Part shown: piece after piece, positions 9,665 through 18,156 of the stretch | How the letters are laid out: every line of letters begins with the position of its first letter | How positions within the stretch are numbered: the stretch's first letter is position 1 | Assembly (NCBI GenBank): GCA_021792755.1 | Contig: JAJYUA010000009.1 | Coordinates: 62,001-126,000 of the forward strand | DNA: 64,000 bases | Direction of reading: 5' to 3' | From: Pseudomonadota bacterium | GTDB taxonomy: Bacteria > Pseudomonadota > Gammaproteobacteria > Steroidobacterales > Steroidobacteraceae | The notes under the pieces: generated by a model | Seen by the model: the letters and a program-made list of their open reading frames with translations, nothing else | The model's database searches: none | What the model was told of the DNA's origin: nothing | Position numbers and translations under genes: made by a program

Positions 9665-10614
9665 ACGCACTCGAGGATCTCGAACGGCGGATCCAGGAGC
9701 GCCTGGAGGGCACGGTGATCGGCCTGCGGGAACTGATCAGGACTCTGGTGATCGCCGTGGTCTCGCGCGGACACGTGCTGATCGAGGGTGCCCCGGGGCT
9801 CGGCAAGACTCTGCTCGGCAAGACCCTGGCCGCGGCGCTCAGCGGCCGCTTCACGCGCATCCAGGGCACGGCGGACCTGATGCCCTCGGACATGACCGGC
9901 GTGCATGTCCTCGATGAGTCCAGCCGCAAGTTCGTGCTCCACCCCGGGCCGGTGTTCACCGATGTGCTGCTGGTCGATGAGATCAACCGCGCCAGCCCGA
10001 AGACGCAGTCCGCGCTGCTGCAGGCGATGGAAGAGCGTCAGGTGTCCATCGACCGGCAGACCTATCGCCTTCCGGCCGACTTTCTGGTCATCGCCACCCA
10101 GAATCCACACGAGTTTGAAGGCACATTCCCCCTGCCGGAATCCCAACTCGACCGCTTCATGATGCGCGTCGACGTCGGCTACCCGGCGCCCGAGGACGAG
10201 ACGCGGGTCCTCGACCGCTACGGCACGATCGCCGCCGCGGGCGCCGCCGCGCCCGAGAGCCCGGCCGCGGCGGGCATCACTGCCGAGCACATCGCGGCGG
10301 CGCGCGAATGCGCCGACCACGTGCACGTATCGCCCGAGTTGACAGGCTACGTGCTCGCGATCGCGCGAGCCTCGCGCGAGCACGGCCAGATCGCACTCGG
10401 ACTGTCCACGCGCGGCGTACTCGCCCTGGTGCGCGCCGCACGGGTCGCAGCCGGCCTGCGCGGCTCGGAGTTCGTGACGCCGGACGATGTGAAGCGCGTA
10501 ACCCCCTGGGTCGTCCCGCACCGCCTCAGCCTCACCTCCGAAGCGGCGTTGGAGGGCCGCAGCGATCGCGAGCTCGCGGGCACGTTGCTCGAGCGAGTGC
10601 CGGTGCCGCGTTGA
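9661..10614 (+). CDS. MoxR-family AAA+ ATPase
   Basis: This 317-residue ATPase has Walker A GAPGLGKT near residue 45, Walker B LLVDEINRA near residue 110, sensor 1 around VIATQNPHEFEGTFPLPESQ, and the usual MoxR C-terminal lid. MoxR ATPases act as chaperones that assemble or activate partners with von Willebrand A-like domains. The adjacent DUF58 protein is the expected partner. The ATG at 9661 overlaps the upstream stop by four bases, which fixes the start. It lies in the rightward arm of the cluster, 15 bases before the DUF58 gene. Confidence 0.92.
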   Translation: MNALEDLERRIQERLEGTVIGLRELIRTLVIAVVSRGHVLIEGAPGLGKTLLGKTLAAALSGRFTRIQGTADLMPSDMTGVHVLDESSRKFVLHPGPVFTDVLLVDEINRASPKTQSALLQAMEERQVSIDRQTYRLPADFLVIATQNPHEFEGTFPLPESQLDRFMMRVDVGYPAPEDETRVLDRYGTIAAAGAAAPESPAAAGITAEHIAAARECADHVHVSPELTGYVLAIARASREHGQIALGLSTRGVLALVRAARVAAGLRGSEFVTPDDVKRVTPWVVPHRLSLTSEAALEGRSDRELAGTLLERVPVPR

Positions 10615-10629
10615 CAGCCGGACCCTGCG

Positions 10630-11925
10630 ATGAGCCTGCGACGCAACGCCCTGCTGCTCGCTCTGTTGACCGGGGTGCTCGCCATACTCGGGCAGTGGGA
10701 CCCGATGCTCGCCCGATGGTGGTGCCTGCCCGCCGCAGCGTTGCTCGCCGGCCTCGCCTGGGAGGCTGCCGTCAGCGGCCGCTGCCGCGTGCGGCTGCGA
10801 CTCGCCGGGCCGGAGCGCTGGCTGCTCGGCCGCCGGCACACAATGCGGCTGACCTTCACACAGAGCGCGCGCGGCAATGCGTGGATCCAGACCGCTCTGG
10901 CGGCACCGGCGCAATTCGCCGCGGAGCCGCGTGTCGAAACCCTGCGCCTCGTCCGCAATCTCGAGACGACGGTCACGTTGGAGGCGAGCGCCCGCCGCCT
11001 GGGCCGGCATGAATGGCCGGTGCCGCAGATACGGCTGTCGGGACCTTTGCAATTGGCCTGGTGGCCGAAGCGCCTCGCCGCCGACTGCGCGGTCAGGGTG
11101 GTTCCGGATGTCCTCAGCCGCTGCGCCGCTGCCGCCGCCGCCGACGGCAAGGGCGGAGCGCAGCGCAGCCAGGTCGCCACCGGCGGCGCAGCGCAGATCC
11201 TGCAGCTGCGCGAGTATCGGCACGGCGATCCACTGCGCCTGCTCGACTGGAAGGCGAGCGCGCGCCGCGGCAGGCTGATCAGCCGCGAGCTGTGCGAGGA
11301 GCGGCGCCTGGAGGTCATGATCGCGATCGACGCCGGAGGATCGAGCGGGCTTGGCGCCGGCGGGATCGATCGTCTGGGCCTTTACGTCAATGTCGCCGCG
11401 CGTCTGGCGCAAAGGGCCTTGGAAATGGACGACGCAGTGGGTGTGTTGGTGTTCGCCTCACGGCCTCTCGCGCTGGTGCCGCCCGCCAGGGGCGAGGCGG
11501 CCGTCGTGCGCCTGCGCCGGGCGCTCACGGCCTGCCGCGTCCAGCCGGGCATGTCCAACCCCGCCCTCGCCGCCGCGCGCATCCGCGCAACGAGCCACCG
11601 GCGAACTCTGGTCGTGCTGCTGACGGATCTGGCGGACGCCTCCCAAGAGCAGCTCCTGCAGGCGGTGCGGCTGCTCAGCCCCAAGCATTTCACGTTCATC
11701 GCCGGGCTCGAGAACCCCGCGATCATGGCGTTGCCCCTGGCGCGGGCCGAGGAGCCGCTGGCCGCCTATCGCACGCTCGCGGCGACCGAGTATCGGCATG
11801 CGCTCGCGAGCAATGTGCGCGCCCTGCGCGTGCTCGGCGCCGCGGCCATCACCGCCCGGCCCGAGCACCTGGATCAGGCCGTGCTTGCAGCCTACCGTGA
11901 AGCGCGCCAGCGGCGCAGGGTCTGA
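10630..11925 (+). CDS. DUF58 domain-containing protein (MoxR partner)
   Basis: This 431-residue protein has two N-terminal hydrophobic segments (ALLLALLTGVLAILGQW and PAAALLAGLAWEAAVSG), a beta-rich middle, and the DUF58 signature near residue 195-225 (LREYRHGDPLRLLDWKASAR, then GRLISREL). A von Willebrand A-like fold follows (LEVMIAIDAGGSSGLG with a MIDAS-like start, and TLVVLLTDLADASQEQ). DUF58 proteins are the standard neighbours of MoxR ATPases and are thought to be remodelled by them. It is the last gene of the rightward arm. Confidence 0.88.
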   Translation: MSLRRNALLLALLTGVLAILGQWDPMLARWWCLPAAALLAGLAWEAAVSGRCRVRLRLAGPERWLLGRRHTMRLTFTQSARGNAWIQTALAAPAQFAAEPRVETLRLVRNLETTVTLEASARRLGRHEWPVPQIRLSGPLQLAWWPKRLAADCAVRVVPDVLSRCAAAAAADGKGGAQRSQVATGGAAQILQLREYRHGDPLRLLDWKASARRGRLISRELCEERRLEVMIAIDAGGSSGLGAGGIDRLGLYVNVAARLAQRALEMDDAVGVLVFASRPLALVPPARGEAAVVRLRRALTACRVQPGMSNPALAAARIRATSHRRTLVVLLTDLADASQEQLLQAVRLLSPKHFTFIAGLENPAIMALPLARAEEPLAAYRTLAATEYRHALASNVRALRVLGAAAITARPEHLDQAVLAAYREARQRRRV

Positions 11926-11985
11926 AACCGGTCCGGGCACGATGCCCGGATCGAGCGCTTGCGACCGACAGGCCGAGGCGCGGGC

Positions 11986-12831
11986 TCAAGTGGATTCGGG
12001 CTCCCTGCGATAGCCGCCGCGGGTCGCGGCCATCCTGTGCGCCGCGGCGCGCAGCAGCCAGGGAGCGAAGCGCTCCAGCGCGACGAACAGCTTGCCGTGG
12101 CCGGTGATGATGACTTCCCTGCGCCCCTGGGCGATGGCGCGCAGCATCCGGCTCACCGCCCGGCGCCTGTCCGCGACCAGCCAGCCCGGCATGGGCTCGG
12201 CGGCATCGGCATGCAGTCGGCCCTGGTTGTCGACGCGGCGGATGTTGCTCTCGACGAAGCCGGGGCTGAGCAGTGTGACCCGCACCCCCATGAGCGCCAA
12301 CTCCGGAGTGATGGAGTTGGCGAGCGCCCGCACGGCGAACTTGCTCATCGCGTACGGCGAGGCACCGGGCGAGGCGGTCCAGCCCGCCACGCTGCCGACG
12401 ATCACCAGCTGGCCGCGGGTCTTGGCCACCTCCGGCAGCGCCGCGTGCAGCGTGCGCAACACTCCGAATACATTCGTCTCGAACTGACGGCGGTAGTCCT
12501 CAACGGTCAGCTTGGCGAAATTTCCGACCACTCCGAAGCCGGCGTTGGCAATGACGATGTCGAGTCTTCCCCTGCGCAGAACGGTCTGCGCCACGGCGCG
12601 CGACGGGTCTTCGTCCCGCGTGACGTCGCACTCCATGATCAACGGCTCCGCGCCGCCGGCCTCGCGGATCGCGCGGCCGACCTCCTCCAGCAGCCCGGTG
12701 CGGCGCGCGGCCAGGCTGAGCACCGCTCCGGCCCGGGCGAGTTGGCGGGCCAGCTCTTCTCCGATGCCGGAGGAGGCCCCGGTGATGAGGACGATCTTGT
12801 CGCGAAAGCTCTCTTCTGTGCCCGCACGCAT
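11986..12831 (-). CDS. Short-chain dehydrogenase/reductase (SDR)
   Basis: This 281-residue classical SDR has the cofactor motif TGASSGIGEELARQLARAG, the NAG motif in IVIANAGFGVVGN, and the catalytic serine, tyrosine and lysine in VGSVAGWTASPGASPYAMSK (S-x11-Y-x3-K). The C-terminal part includes LLSPGFVESNIRR. NAD(P)-dependent oxidation or reduction of an alcohol or ketone is expected; the substrate is unknown. I chose the ATG at 12831 (MRAGTEESFRDKIVLITGA) because upstream codons read as low-complexity arginine and proline runs. It converges on the DUF58 gene. Confidence 0.85.
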   Translation of the reverse strand: MRAGTEESFRDKIVLITGASSGIGEELARQLARAGAVLSLAARRTGLLEEVGRAIREAGGAEPLIMECDVTRDEDPSRAVAQTVLRRGRLDIVIANAGFGVVGNFAKLTVEDYRRQFETNVFGVLRTLHAALPEVAKTRGQLVIVGSVAGWTASPGASPYAMSKFAVRALANSITPELALMGVRVTLLSPGFVESNIRRVDNQGRLHADAAEPMPGWLVADRRRAVSRMLRAIAQGRREVIITGHGKLFVALERFAPWLLRAAAHRMAATRGGYRREPEST

Positions 12832-13087
12832 GGTGGCCCCCGTGGTTTCGCAGTTTCGATCGACTCCCCGCACCTGCCCGCGGGGGCAGGCACGGGCCTT
12901 CTCAAAGGTGTGGCCGGTCCCTGCCGGTATTCTACCGATGCCCGGGGCGGGTACCGGCGGCCGTGCCCTGCCGCCCCTCGCGCGGCGCAAGTCACGCCCC
13001 CGCCCCGGCTGCAGGCCCCGAGCCCATTGCGGCCGTGCCCAGGCCGCCAACCATCATGCTCCCGCCGGCGCGGGCGCCGCCAGGCGT
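12832..13087. other. Intergenic region between divergent SDR and receiver-EAL genes
   Basis: About 350 bases separate the SDR start from the receiver-EAL start. Apart from the promoter at 13088-13116 I see no gene here; codons in all frames are low-complexity and no ribosome-binding site precedes a likely start. It probably also carries the SDR promoter. Confidence 0.5.
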
Positions 13088-13116
13088 TTGACGTCGCGGT
13101 GGGCTGGGCATATAAA
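13088..13116 (+). promoter_or_regulatory. Sigma-70-type promoter of the receiver-EAL gene
   Basis: TTGACG at 13088-13093 and TATAAA at 13111-13116 are separated by exactly 17 bases, close to the housekeeping consensus. The predicted transcript would start near 13123, giving a leader of about 57 bases before the ATG at 13180. This is among the clearest promoters in the window. Confidence 0.6.
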
Positions 13117-13179
13117 GGTTGCGACGAACAGGGGGTGGTAGGAGAGACGACGATTCCCGGATGCAGGGGAGCGAGCACG

Positions 13180-14292
13180 ATGCGCGTTCTGGTTGTCGAA
13201 GACGATGCGAAGCTGCGCCCGGCTTTGCGGGCGGCGCTGGAGCGGGGGGGCTACGGCGTGCAGGAGGCCGAGAACGGCAGCGAAGCGCTGCGCAGGATGG
13301 CCGAGGGCGATTACGACGCCGCGGTGGTCGATTTTCAATTGCCGCCTCCCGACGGCCTCGAGGTGCTCAAGCAGCTGCGGCGCATGCAGCCGCGGTGCGT
13401 GCGTGTGTTGATGTCAGGAGCTCTCGACCTGCCGGCGGTCATGAGCGCGGTCAACCGGGGCGAGGTCTCGCGCATCATCGCCAAGCCCTTTCGCCTGGAA
13501 GCGATCTTGACCACGCTCGAGGAAGCAATCTGCGCGCGCACCCGCCTGGAGGAGTTCTGCGTGGGCGCCCGCCGCGACGGATTCGACCTGCAGCGCCGCC
13601 ATCTGGAGGAATGTCTCAGCGGCGATCTTCTGCGGCTCGCGATGCAGCCCATCGTCGATGCCGGCACGGGCGCGGTATGCGGCTACGAAGCTCTGCTGCG
13701 CAGCCGCCATGCGGTGCTCGATTCGCCGATGCGGATCATCGCCGCCGCGGAGTCCCACGACATGCTCGGCCGGCTGGGCGACTGGGTGACGTCGGCCGCC
13801 GCACGTTGGCTCGATTTGCTGCCTGCCGGCGCCACCCTGTTCATCAACGTCCATCCAAACGAGCTGTCCGATCTCGAGGCGGTCAGGCGCCGGTTCGAGA
13901 CGCTGCGGCCGTGGACCGAGCGGATCGTCCTGGAAATCACCGAGCGCGGCAGCATGCTGCAGCTCGCCGGCTGGCAGCAGACGCTCGGATGGCTCTCTTC
14001 GGCCGGGTTTCGCATCGCGGTCGACGATCTGGGCTCGGGATACAACTCTCTGGCGGTGCTCGCGGAATTGCAGCCGGCGTTCATGAAGGTCGACATGAGC
14101 ATCGTGCATCACCTCGACCGCGAGGAGCGCAAGCAGCGCCTGGTCGACCTGCTGGCGCGGTTCGCCCGGGCCACGGCGAGCCGGCTGATACTCGAGGGCA
14201 TCGAAACCGACGCCGAGGCCGGCACCGCACGGCGCCTCGGCGTCGACCTGCTTCAGGGCTATCTCTTCGGCAGGCCATCCTTCACCGTCTGA
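13180..14292 (+). CDS. Receiver-EAL response regulator (cyclic-di-GMP phosphodiesterase)
   Basis: This 370-residue protein joins a CheY-like receiver to an EAL domain. Receiver residues are present: acidic pair D8-D9, phosphoacceptor D51 (VVDFQLPPPDG), S79 and K102 (IIAKPF). The EAL domain starts near residue 150; its motif is E170-A-L (GYEALLR), and the metal and substrate residues look intact: N223 (FINVHPNEL), E252 (LEITERG), D282-D283 (VDDLGSGYNSL), K303 (FMKVD), E339 (LEGIET) and Q359 (LLQGYLFG). It should hydrolyse c-di-GMP to pGpG when activated. No histidine kinase is adjacent, so it is an orphan here. A decayed receiver fragment lies just downstream on the other strand. Confidence 0.88.
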   Translation: MRVLVVEDDAKLRPALRAALERGGYGVQEAENGSEALRRMAEGDYDAAVVDFQLPPPDGLEVLKQLRRMQPRCVRVLMSGALDLPAVMSAVNRGEVSRIIAKPFRLEAILTTLEEAICARTRLEEFCVGARRDGFDLQRRHLEECLSGDLLRLAMQPIVDAGTGAVCGYEALLRSRHAVLDSPMRIIAAAESHDMLGRLGDWVTSAAARWLDLLPAGATLFINVHPNELSDLEAVRRRFETLRPWTERIVLEITERGSMLQLAGWQQTLGWLSSAGFRIAVDDLGSGYNSLAVLAELQPAFMKVDMSIVHHLDREERKQRLVDLLARFARATASRLILEGIETDAEAGTARRLGVDLLQGYLFGRPSFTV

Positions 14293-14346
14293 CGCCCGCC
14301 CTGCCGCAGCGGCCCTCGGCGAGCCGGATGAGCCGCACCGACCGGG

Positions 14347-14550
14347 TCGCAGCGCCAGCGCCTCGCGCAAGTCACGCAGCTGCGGCGGCTTGGTGAGGAC
14401 CCAATCGCCTTGGGGCGGCACATCCCCTGCGTCGACCGGCCTGCGGCCCCAGCCCGTCAGCAAGAGCGCCAGGGTATCGGGGCGCGCCTCGCGCACGGCC
14501 GCCGCGACCCGGCCTGCGGATGGGAAGGCGTGGACTTCCGGCGGCGCGGT
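14347..14550 (-). pseudogene. Remnant of a receiver domain (C-terminal half)
   Basis: Read on the minus strand this stretch gives GRVAAAVREARPDTLALLLT, then GWG, and slightly later GDWVLTKPPQLRDLREALA. This is the usual second half of a receiver domain: helix 3, the strand ending in the conserved Thr, then the strand with the conserved Lys (LTKP). The phosphoacceptor half is absent because the kinase gene begins at once upstream, and no stop codon follows at the expected place, so it is not an intact gene. It fills the 305-base gap between two plus-strand genes. Seen by eye only; a profile search is needed to confirm. Confidence 0.45.
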
Positions 14551-14597
14551 TGCGGACCGGCTTGCGCCGCGGTATGGCAGCGGCTACCTTGCCCGGC

Positions 14598-15605
14598 ATG
14601 TCCCGCGTCGTCTGTTTCGGGGAGCTATTGATCCGCCTGTCCTCGCCGGAACACGCCCTCCTGAGTCAGGCGCCGGCGCTGCAGGTGCACGTAGGCGGCG
14701 CGGAAGCCAACGTCGCCGTCGCGCTCGCCTGTCTGGGCCACCCCGTGCGCATGGTGAGCGCCGTTGCCGACAATCCTCTCGGCCGGCGCGCCGTCACATT
14801 CCTCAAGAGCCACGGGGTCGACTGCGACGCGGTCCACCTCCACCCGGGCCGCATGGGGTTGTACTTCCATTCCCCGGGCGCGGGCCTGCGGCCGGCGCAG
14901 ATCCTCTACGACCGCGCCGGATCGGCCTTTGCAGCCGCTTCGCCCGACTCGTTCGAATGGGACCGCGCGCTCGAGGGCGCCCGGAGGCTGCATGTCTCGG
15001 GGGTGACGGCGGCCGTCGCAGCGGGCCCGGCGCAGGCCGCTCTTCACGGGGCGCGCGCTGCGCAGGCCCGCGGCATTGCGCTCTCCTTCGACTGCAACTA
15101 TCGCGCGAGCCTCTGGGCTTGCCGCGACGCGCAGCCACGCCGGGTACTCACACCCCTCATCGAGGGTGCGGATGTGTTGTTCGGCAACCATCGCGATGCC
15201 TCCCTGCTGCTCGGTCGCGCGTTTCCCGGTGAGAACGCGCAGCAGCGCCGCGAGGCGGCGCTCGCGCTGTTCGCCGCCTTTCCGAGCCTGCGGCTCATCG
15301 CCTCGACGGTGCGCCGGGTCGACAGCGCCGACTGTCACCGGCTCGCCGCCCGCATCGACACGCCGGACGGTGAGTTCGAGACGGCGGAGGTCGCCTTGAC
15401 CGGCGTCGTGGAGCGGATCGGCGCAGGAGACGCGTTTGCCGCGGGCGTGCTGCATGCGCTCGGCGCGGGCGCCGGCCCCCGACACATCGCCGAGACCGGA
15501 CTCGCGCTGGGGTGCCTGAAGCATTTCCTGCCCGGAGATGCGAGCACCTTGACCGAAGCGGAGCTGCGCTCGGCCTGCGCGGGCGGACTCGACGTGCGCC
15601 GCTGA
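14598..15605 (+). CDS. kdgK: PfkB-family sugar kinase, probably 2-keto-3-deoxygluconate kinase
   Basis: This 335-residue ribokinase-fold enzyme begins MSRVVCFGELLIRLSSPEHA. It carries the glycine-rich PfkB signature 1 (VHVGGAEANVAVALACLG) and signature 2 with the catalytic aspartate (ERIGAGDAFAAGVLHALG). The GELLIRL start and FDCNYRASLW are characteristic of 2-dehydro-3-deoxygluconokinases, which phosphorylate KDG to KDPG for the Entner-Doudoroff pathway. The KDG specificity is likely but not certain; other PfkB kinases are similar. An in-frame start at 14520 is less likely since its residues lack the family pattern. Confidence 0.8.
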   Translation: MSRVVCFGELLIRLSSPEHALLSQAPALQVHVGGAEANVAVALACLGHPVRMVSAVADNPLGRRAVTFLKSHGVDCDAVHLHPGRMGLYFHSPGAGLRPAQILYDRAGSAFAAASPDSFEWDRALEGARRLHVSGVTAAVAAGPAQAALHGARAAQARGIALSFDCNYRASLWACRDAQPRRVLTPLIEGADVLFGNHRDASLLLGRAFPGENAQQRREAALALFAAFPSLRLIASTVRRVDSADCHRLAARIDTPDGEFETAEVALTGVVERIGAGDAFAAGVLHALGAGAGPRHIAETGLALGCLKHFLPGDASTLTEAELRSACAGGLDVRR

Positions 15606-15635
15606 CCGCCCCCACCCCGCCCGCAACGGGATGAG

Positions 15636-18014
15636 TCAGCGCTTGAGCGCCCGCGCCAGCGCCTCGGCCATCACTCCGTTGCTCTGCGGCTCGGGCTGCC
15701 GGCGCCTCGGCGCTCTCGGTGGATGGCCGACCGGCGGACGGCTCGCCTCGCGGTGAAGTCCCGAATCGGAGCGCGCGCCCGGCGCCGCCTCCAGCTTCAT
15801 GGTGAGCGCGATGCGCCGGCGCTGCAGATCGGTCTCGATCACTTTCACCTTCACGACATCCCCCGCCTTGACCAGCTCTCGCGGATCCTTGACGAAGCGG
15901 TGCGCCATCATGGAGATGTGCACCAGACCGTCCTGGTGCACACCGATGTCGACGAACGCGCCGAAGTTGGTGACGTTCGTGACGACCCCCTCGAGCAGCA
16001 TGCCCGGGGTCAGGTCCTTGAGGTCCTCGACGCCTTCGTGGAAGACGGCGGTCTTGAACTGCGGCCGCGGATCGCGGCCGGGCTTCTCGAGCTCGCGCAG
16101 GATGTCACGTATGGTCGGCAGGCCAAAGCGCTCGTCCGTATACCGGCTCGGGTCGATCCGAGCCAGCGCGCCCGTGTTGCCCATCACCTGCGCGAGCGGC
16201 TTGCCGAGGTCCGCGAGCATGCGCTCCACCACCGGATAAGCCTCCGGATGCACAGCGGAGCGGTCGAGCGGATTATCTCCGCTCACGCGCAGAAACCCCG
16301 CCGCCTGCTCGAAGGTCTTGGCGCCGAGCCGCGGCACGTTGCGCAGCCCTTCCCGGCCCGGGAAGGCGCCGTGCTCGTCGCGGTAACGCACGATGGCCTC
16401 GGCGAGGGCGGCCGACAGTCCCGAGATGCGCGCAAGCAGCGCCGGGGAGGCGGTGTTGACATCCACCCCCACGGCGTTGACGCAATCCTCCACCACCGCA
16501 TCGAGCGAGCGCGCGAGCCTCGTCTGGCTGACATCGTGCTGATACTGCCCGACACCGATCGACTTCGGATCGATCTTGACGAGCTCGGCGAGCGGATCCT
16601 GCAGGCGGCGGGCGATGGACACCGCCCCCCGCAGGCTCACGTCCAGCCCGGGCAGCTCGCGCGAGGCGAGCTCTGAAGCGGAATACACCGAAGCGCCCGC
16701 CTCGGACACCACGATCTTGGTAAGCTGCAGCTGCGGATGGCGCTTGATCAGGTCCGCGGCCAGCTTGTCGGTCTCCCGCGAGGCGGTGCCGTTGCCGATG
16801 CTGATGAGATCCACCGAGTGCCTCTTCGCCATCACCGCCAGCGCGTGCAGCGCTCCGTCCCAGTCGTTGCGCGGCGCATGCGGGTAGATGGTCGCGGTAT
16901 CCAACACCTTGCCGGTGCGGTCGACTACGGCCACCTTGACGCCCGTGCGCAGGCCGGGATCGAGTCCCATGGTAGCCCGAGGGCCGGCGGGAGCGGCGAG
17001 CAGCAGGTCATGCAGATTGCGCGCGAAGACCCCGATCGCCTCCTCTTCCGCGCGGGAGCGCAGCTCTGCGAACAGCTCGCCCTCGAGCTGCCAGGCGAGC
17101 TTCACCTGCCAGGCCCAGCGCACGGTCTGCGACAGCCAGGCATCGGCGGGACGACCCTGGCCCGACACCTCAAAGCGCGCGGCGATCTTGCGCTCGCAGG
17201 CATTCGCGGCGTCGGCGGAGCCGGCGGGTCTTGGCTGCGCGTCGGGCGCGCCGGGCGCCTCGAGCTCCTCGGGCAGCTTCAGGGCGAGCTGCAGCACCTG
17301 CTCCTTGCGCCCGCGGAACAACGCCAGGGCGCGGTGCGAGGGAATCGCCTTGATCGGCTCGCGGTAGTCGAAGTAATCACGGAATTTCGCGCCAGGCTCC
17401 TCCTTGCCCGCCTCCACCCTGCAGACGACCCAGGCGTTTTCCCGCAGATGCTCCCTCAGCGCCCCGACCAGCGCCGCATCCTCGGCGAACCGCTCCATGA
17501 GCACCTGCCGGGCGCCATCGAGCGCCGCCTTCGCATCCGGTACGCCCGGGTTCTCGCCCTGCTCCGTGGCGAACGGCGCCTTCAGGTACTTCGCCGCCTC
17601 GGCCTGCGGATCGAGATCCGGCTCGGCGAGCAGCGCCGTCGCCAGCGCATCGAGGCCCGCCTCGCGGGCGATCTGCGCCTTGGTGCGCCGCTTGGGCTTG
17701 TAGGGCAGGTACAGGTCCTCGAGCCGCTGCTTGGTGTCGGCGGTCTCGAGGCCCTGCCTGAGCTCCGGTGTCAGTTTTCCCTGCTCCTCGATGCTCTTCA
17801 CGATTGCGGCGCGGCGCTCCTGCAGCTCGCGCAGGTACCCGAGGCGCTCCTGCAGCGTGCGCAGCTGCGCGTCATCGAGTCCGCCGGTGGCTTCCTTGCG
17901 GTAGCGCGCGATGAACGGCACGGTGGCCCCGCCATCGAGAAGGGCGACGGCGGCGATGACCTGCGGCGGCGTGGCGGCGAGCTCGGTCGCGATACGGGAT
18001 TCGATTGAGAGCAT
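15636..18014 (-). CDS. tex: Tex-family S1 RNA-binding transcription accessory protein
   Basis: This 792-residue protein has the full Tex layout: an N-terminal helical region ([20 protein letters not shown]), a YqgF-like RNase H fold ([18 protein letters not shown]), a helix-hairpin-helix region ([38 protein letters not shown]), and a C-terminal S1 domain ([20 protein letters not shown]). Tex binds nucleic acids and affects transcription; in several pathogens it alters toxin expression. The ATG at 18014 (MLSIESRIA) matches family starts; the extra 20 residues from 18074 do not. It is divergent from the MFS gene. Confidence 0.93.
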   Translation of the reverse strand: MLSIESRIATELAATPPQVIAAVALLDGGATVPFIARYRKEATGGLDDAQLRTLQERLGYLRELQERRAAIVKSIEEQGKLTPELRQGLETADTKQRLEDLYLPYKPKRRTKAQIAREAGLDALATALLAEPDLDPQAEAAKYLKAPFATEQGENPGVPDAKAALDGARQVLMERFAEDAALVGALREHLRENAWVVCRVEAGKEEPGAKFRDYFDYREPIKAIPSHRALALFRGRKEQVLQLALKLPEELEAPGAPDAQPRPAGSADAANACERKIAARFEVSGQGRPADAWLSQTVRWAWQVKLAWQLEGELFAELRSRAEEEAIGVFARNLHDLLLAAPAGPRATMGLDPGLRTGVKVAVVDRTGKVLDTATIYPHAPRNDWDGALHALAVMAKRHSVDLISIGNGTASRETDKLAADLIKRHPQLQLTKIVVSEAGASVYSASELASRELPGLDVSLRGAVSIARRLQDPLAELVKIDPKSIGVGQYQHDVSQTRLARSLDAVVEDCVNAVGVDVNTASPALLARISGLSAALAEAIVRYRDEHGAFPGREGLRNVPRLGAKTFEQAAGFLRVSGDNPLDRSAVHPEAYPVVERMLADLGKPLAQVMGNTGALARIDPSRYTDERFGLPTIRDILRELEKPGRDPRPQFKTAVFHEGVEDLKDLTPGMLLEGVVTNVTNFGAFVDIGVHQDGLVHISMMAHRFVKDPRELVKAGDVVKVKVIETDLQRRRIALTMKLEAAPGARSDSGLHREASRPPVGHPPRAPRRRQPEPQSNGVMAEALARALKR

Positions 18015-18156
18015 CGGGAACCAGAAGATGGCGCAAGGGAGCGGCACTATGCGCAAACCGCCGGTGGACGACAAGACTTGCGAAACCGGCGCCAGATGCC
18101 CTATGGCGCTCGAACGGATGGCGAGCGCGTCCGAGTTCTAGTAGGCTGCACGCACG

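Noticed and set aside
11959-13179. Upstream extension of the receiver-EAL gene
   Set aside because: It is antisense to the SDR gene; the receiver domain begins at ATG 13180.
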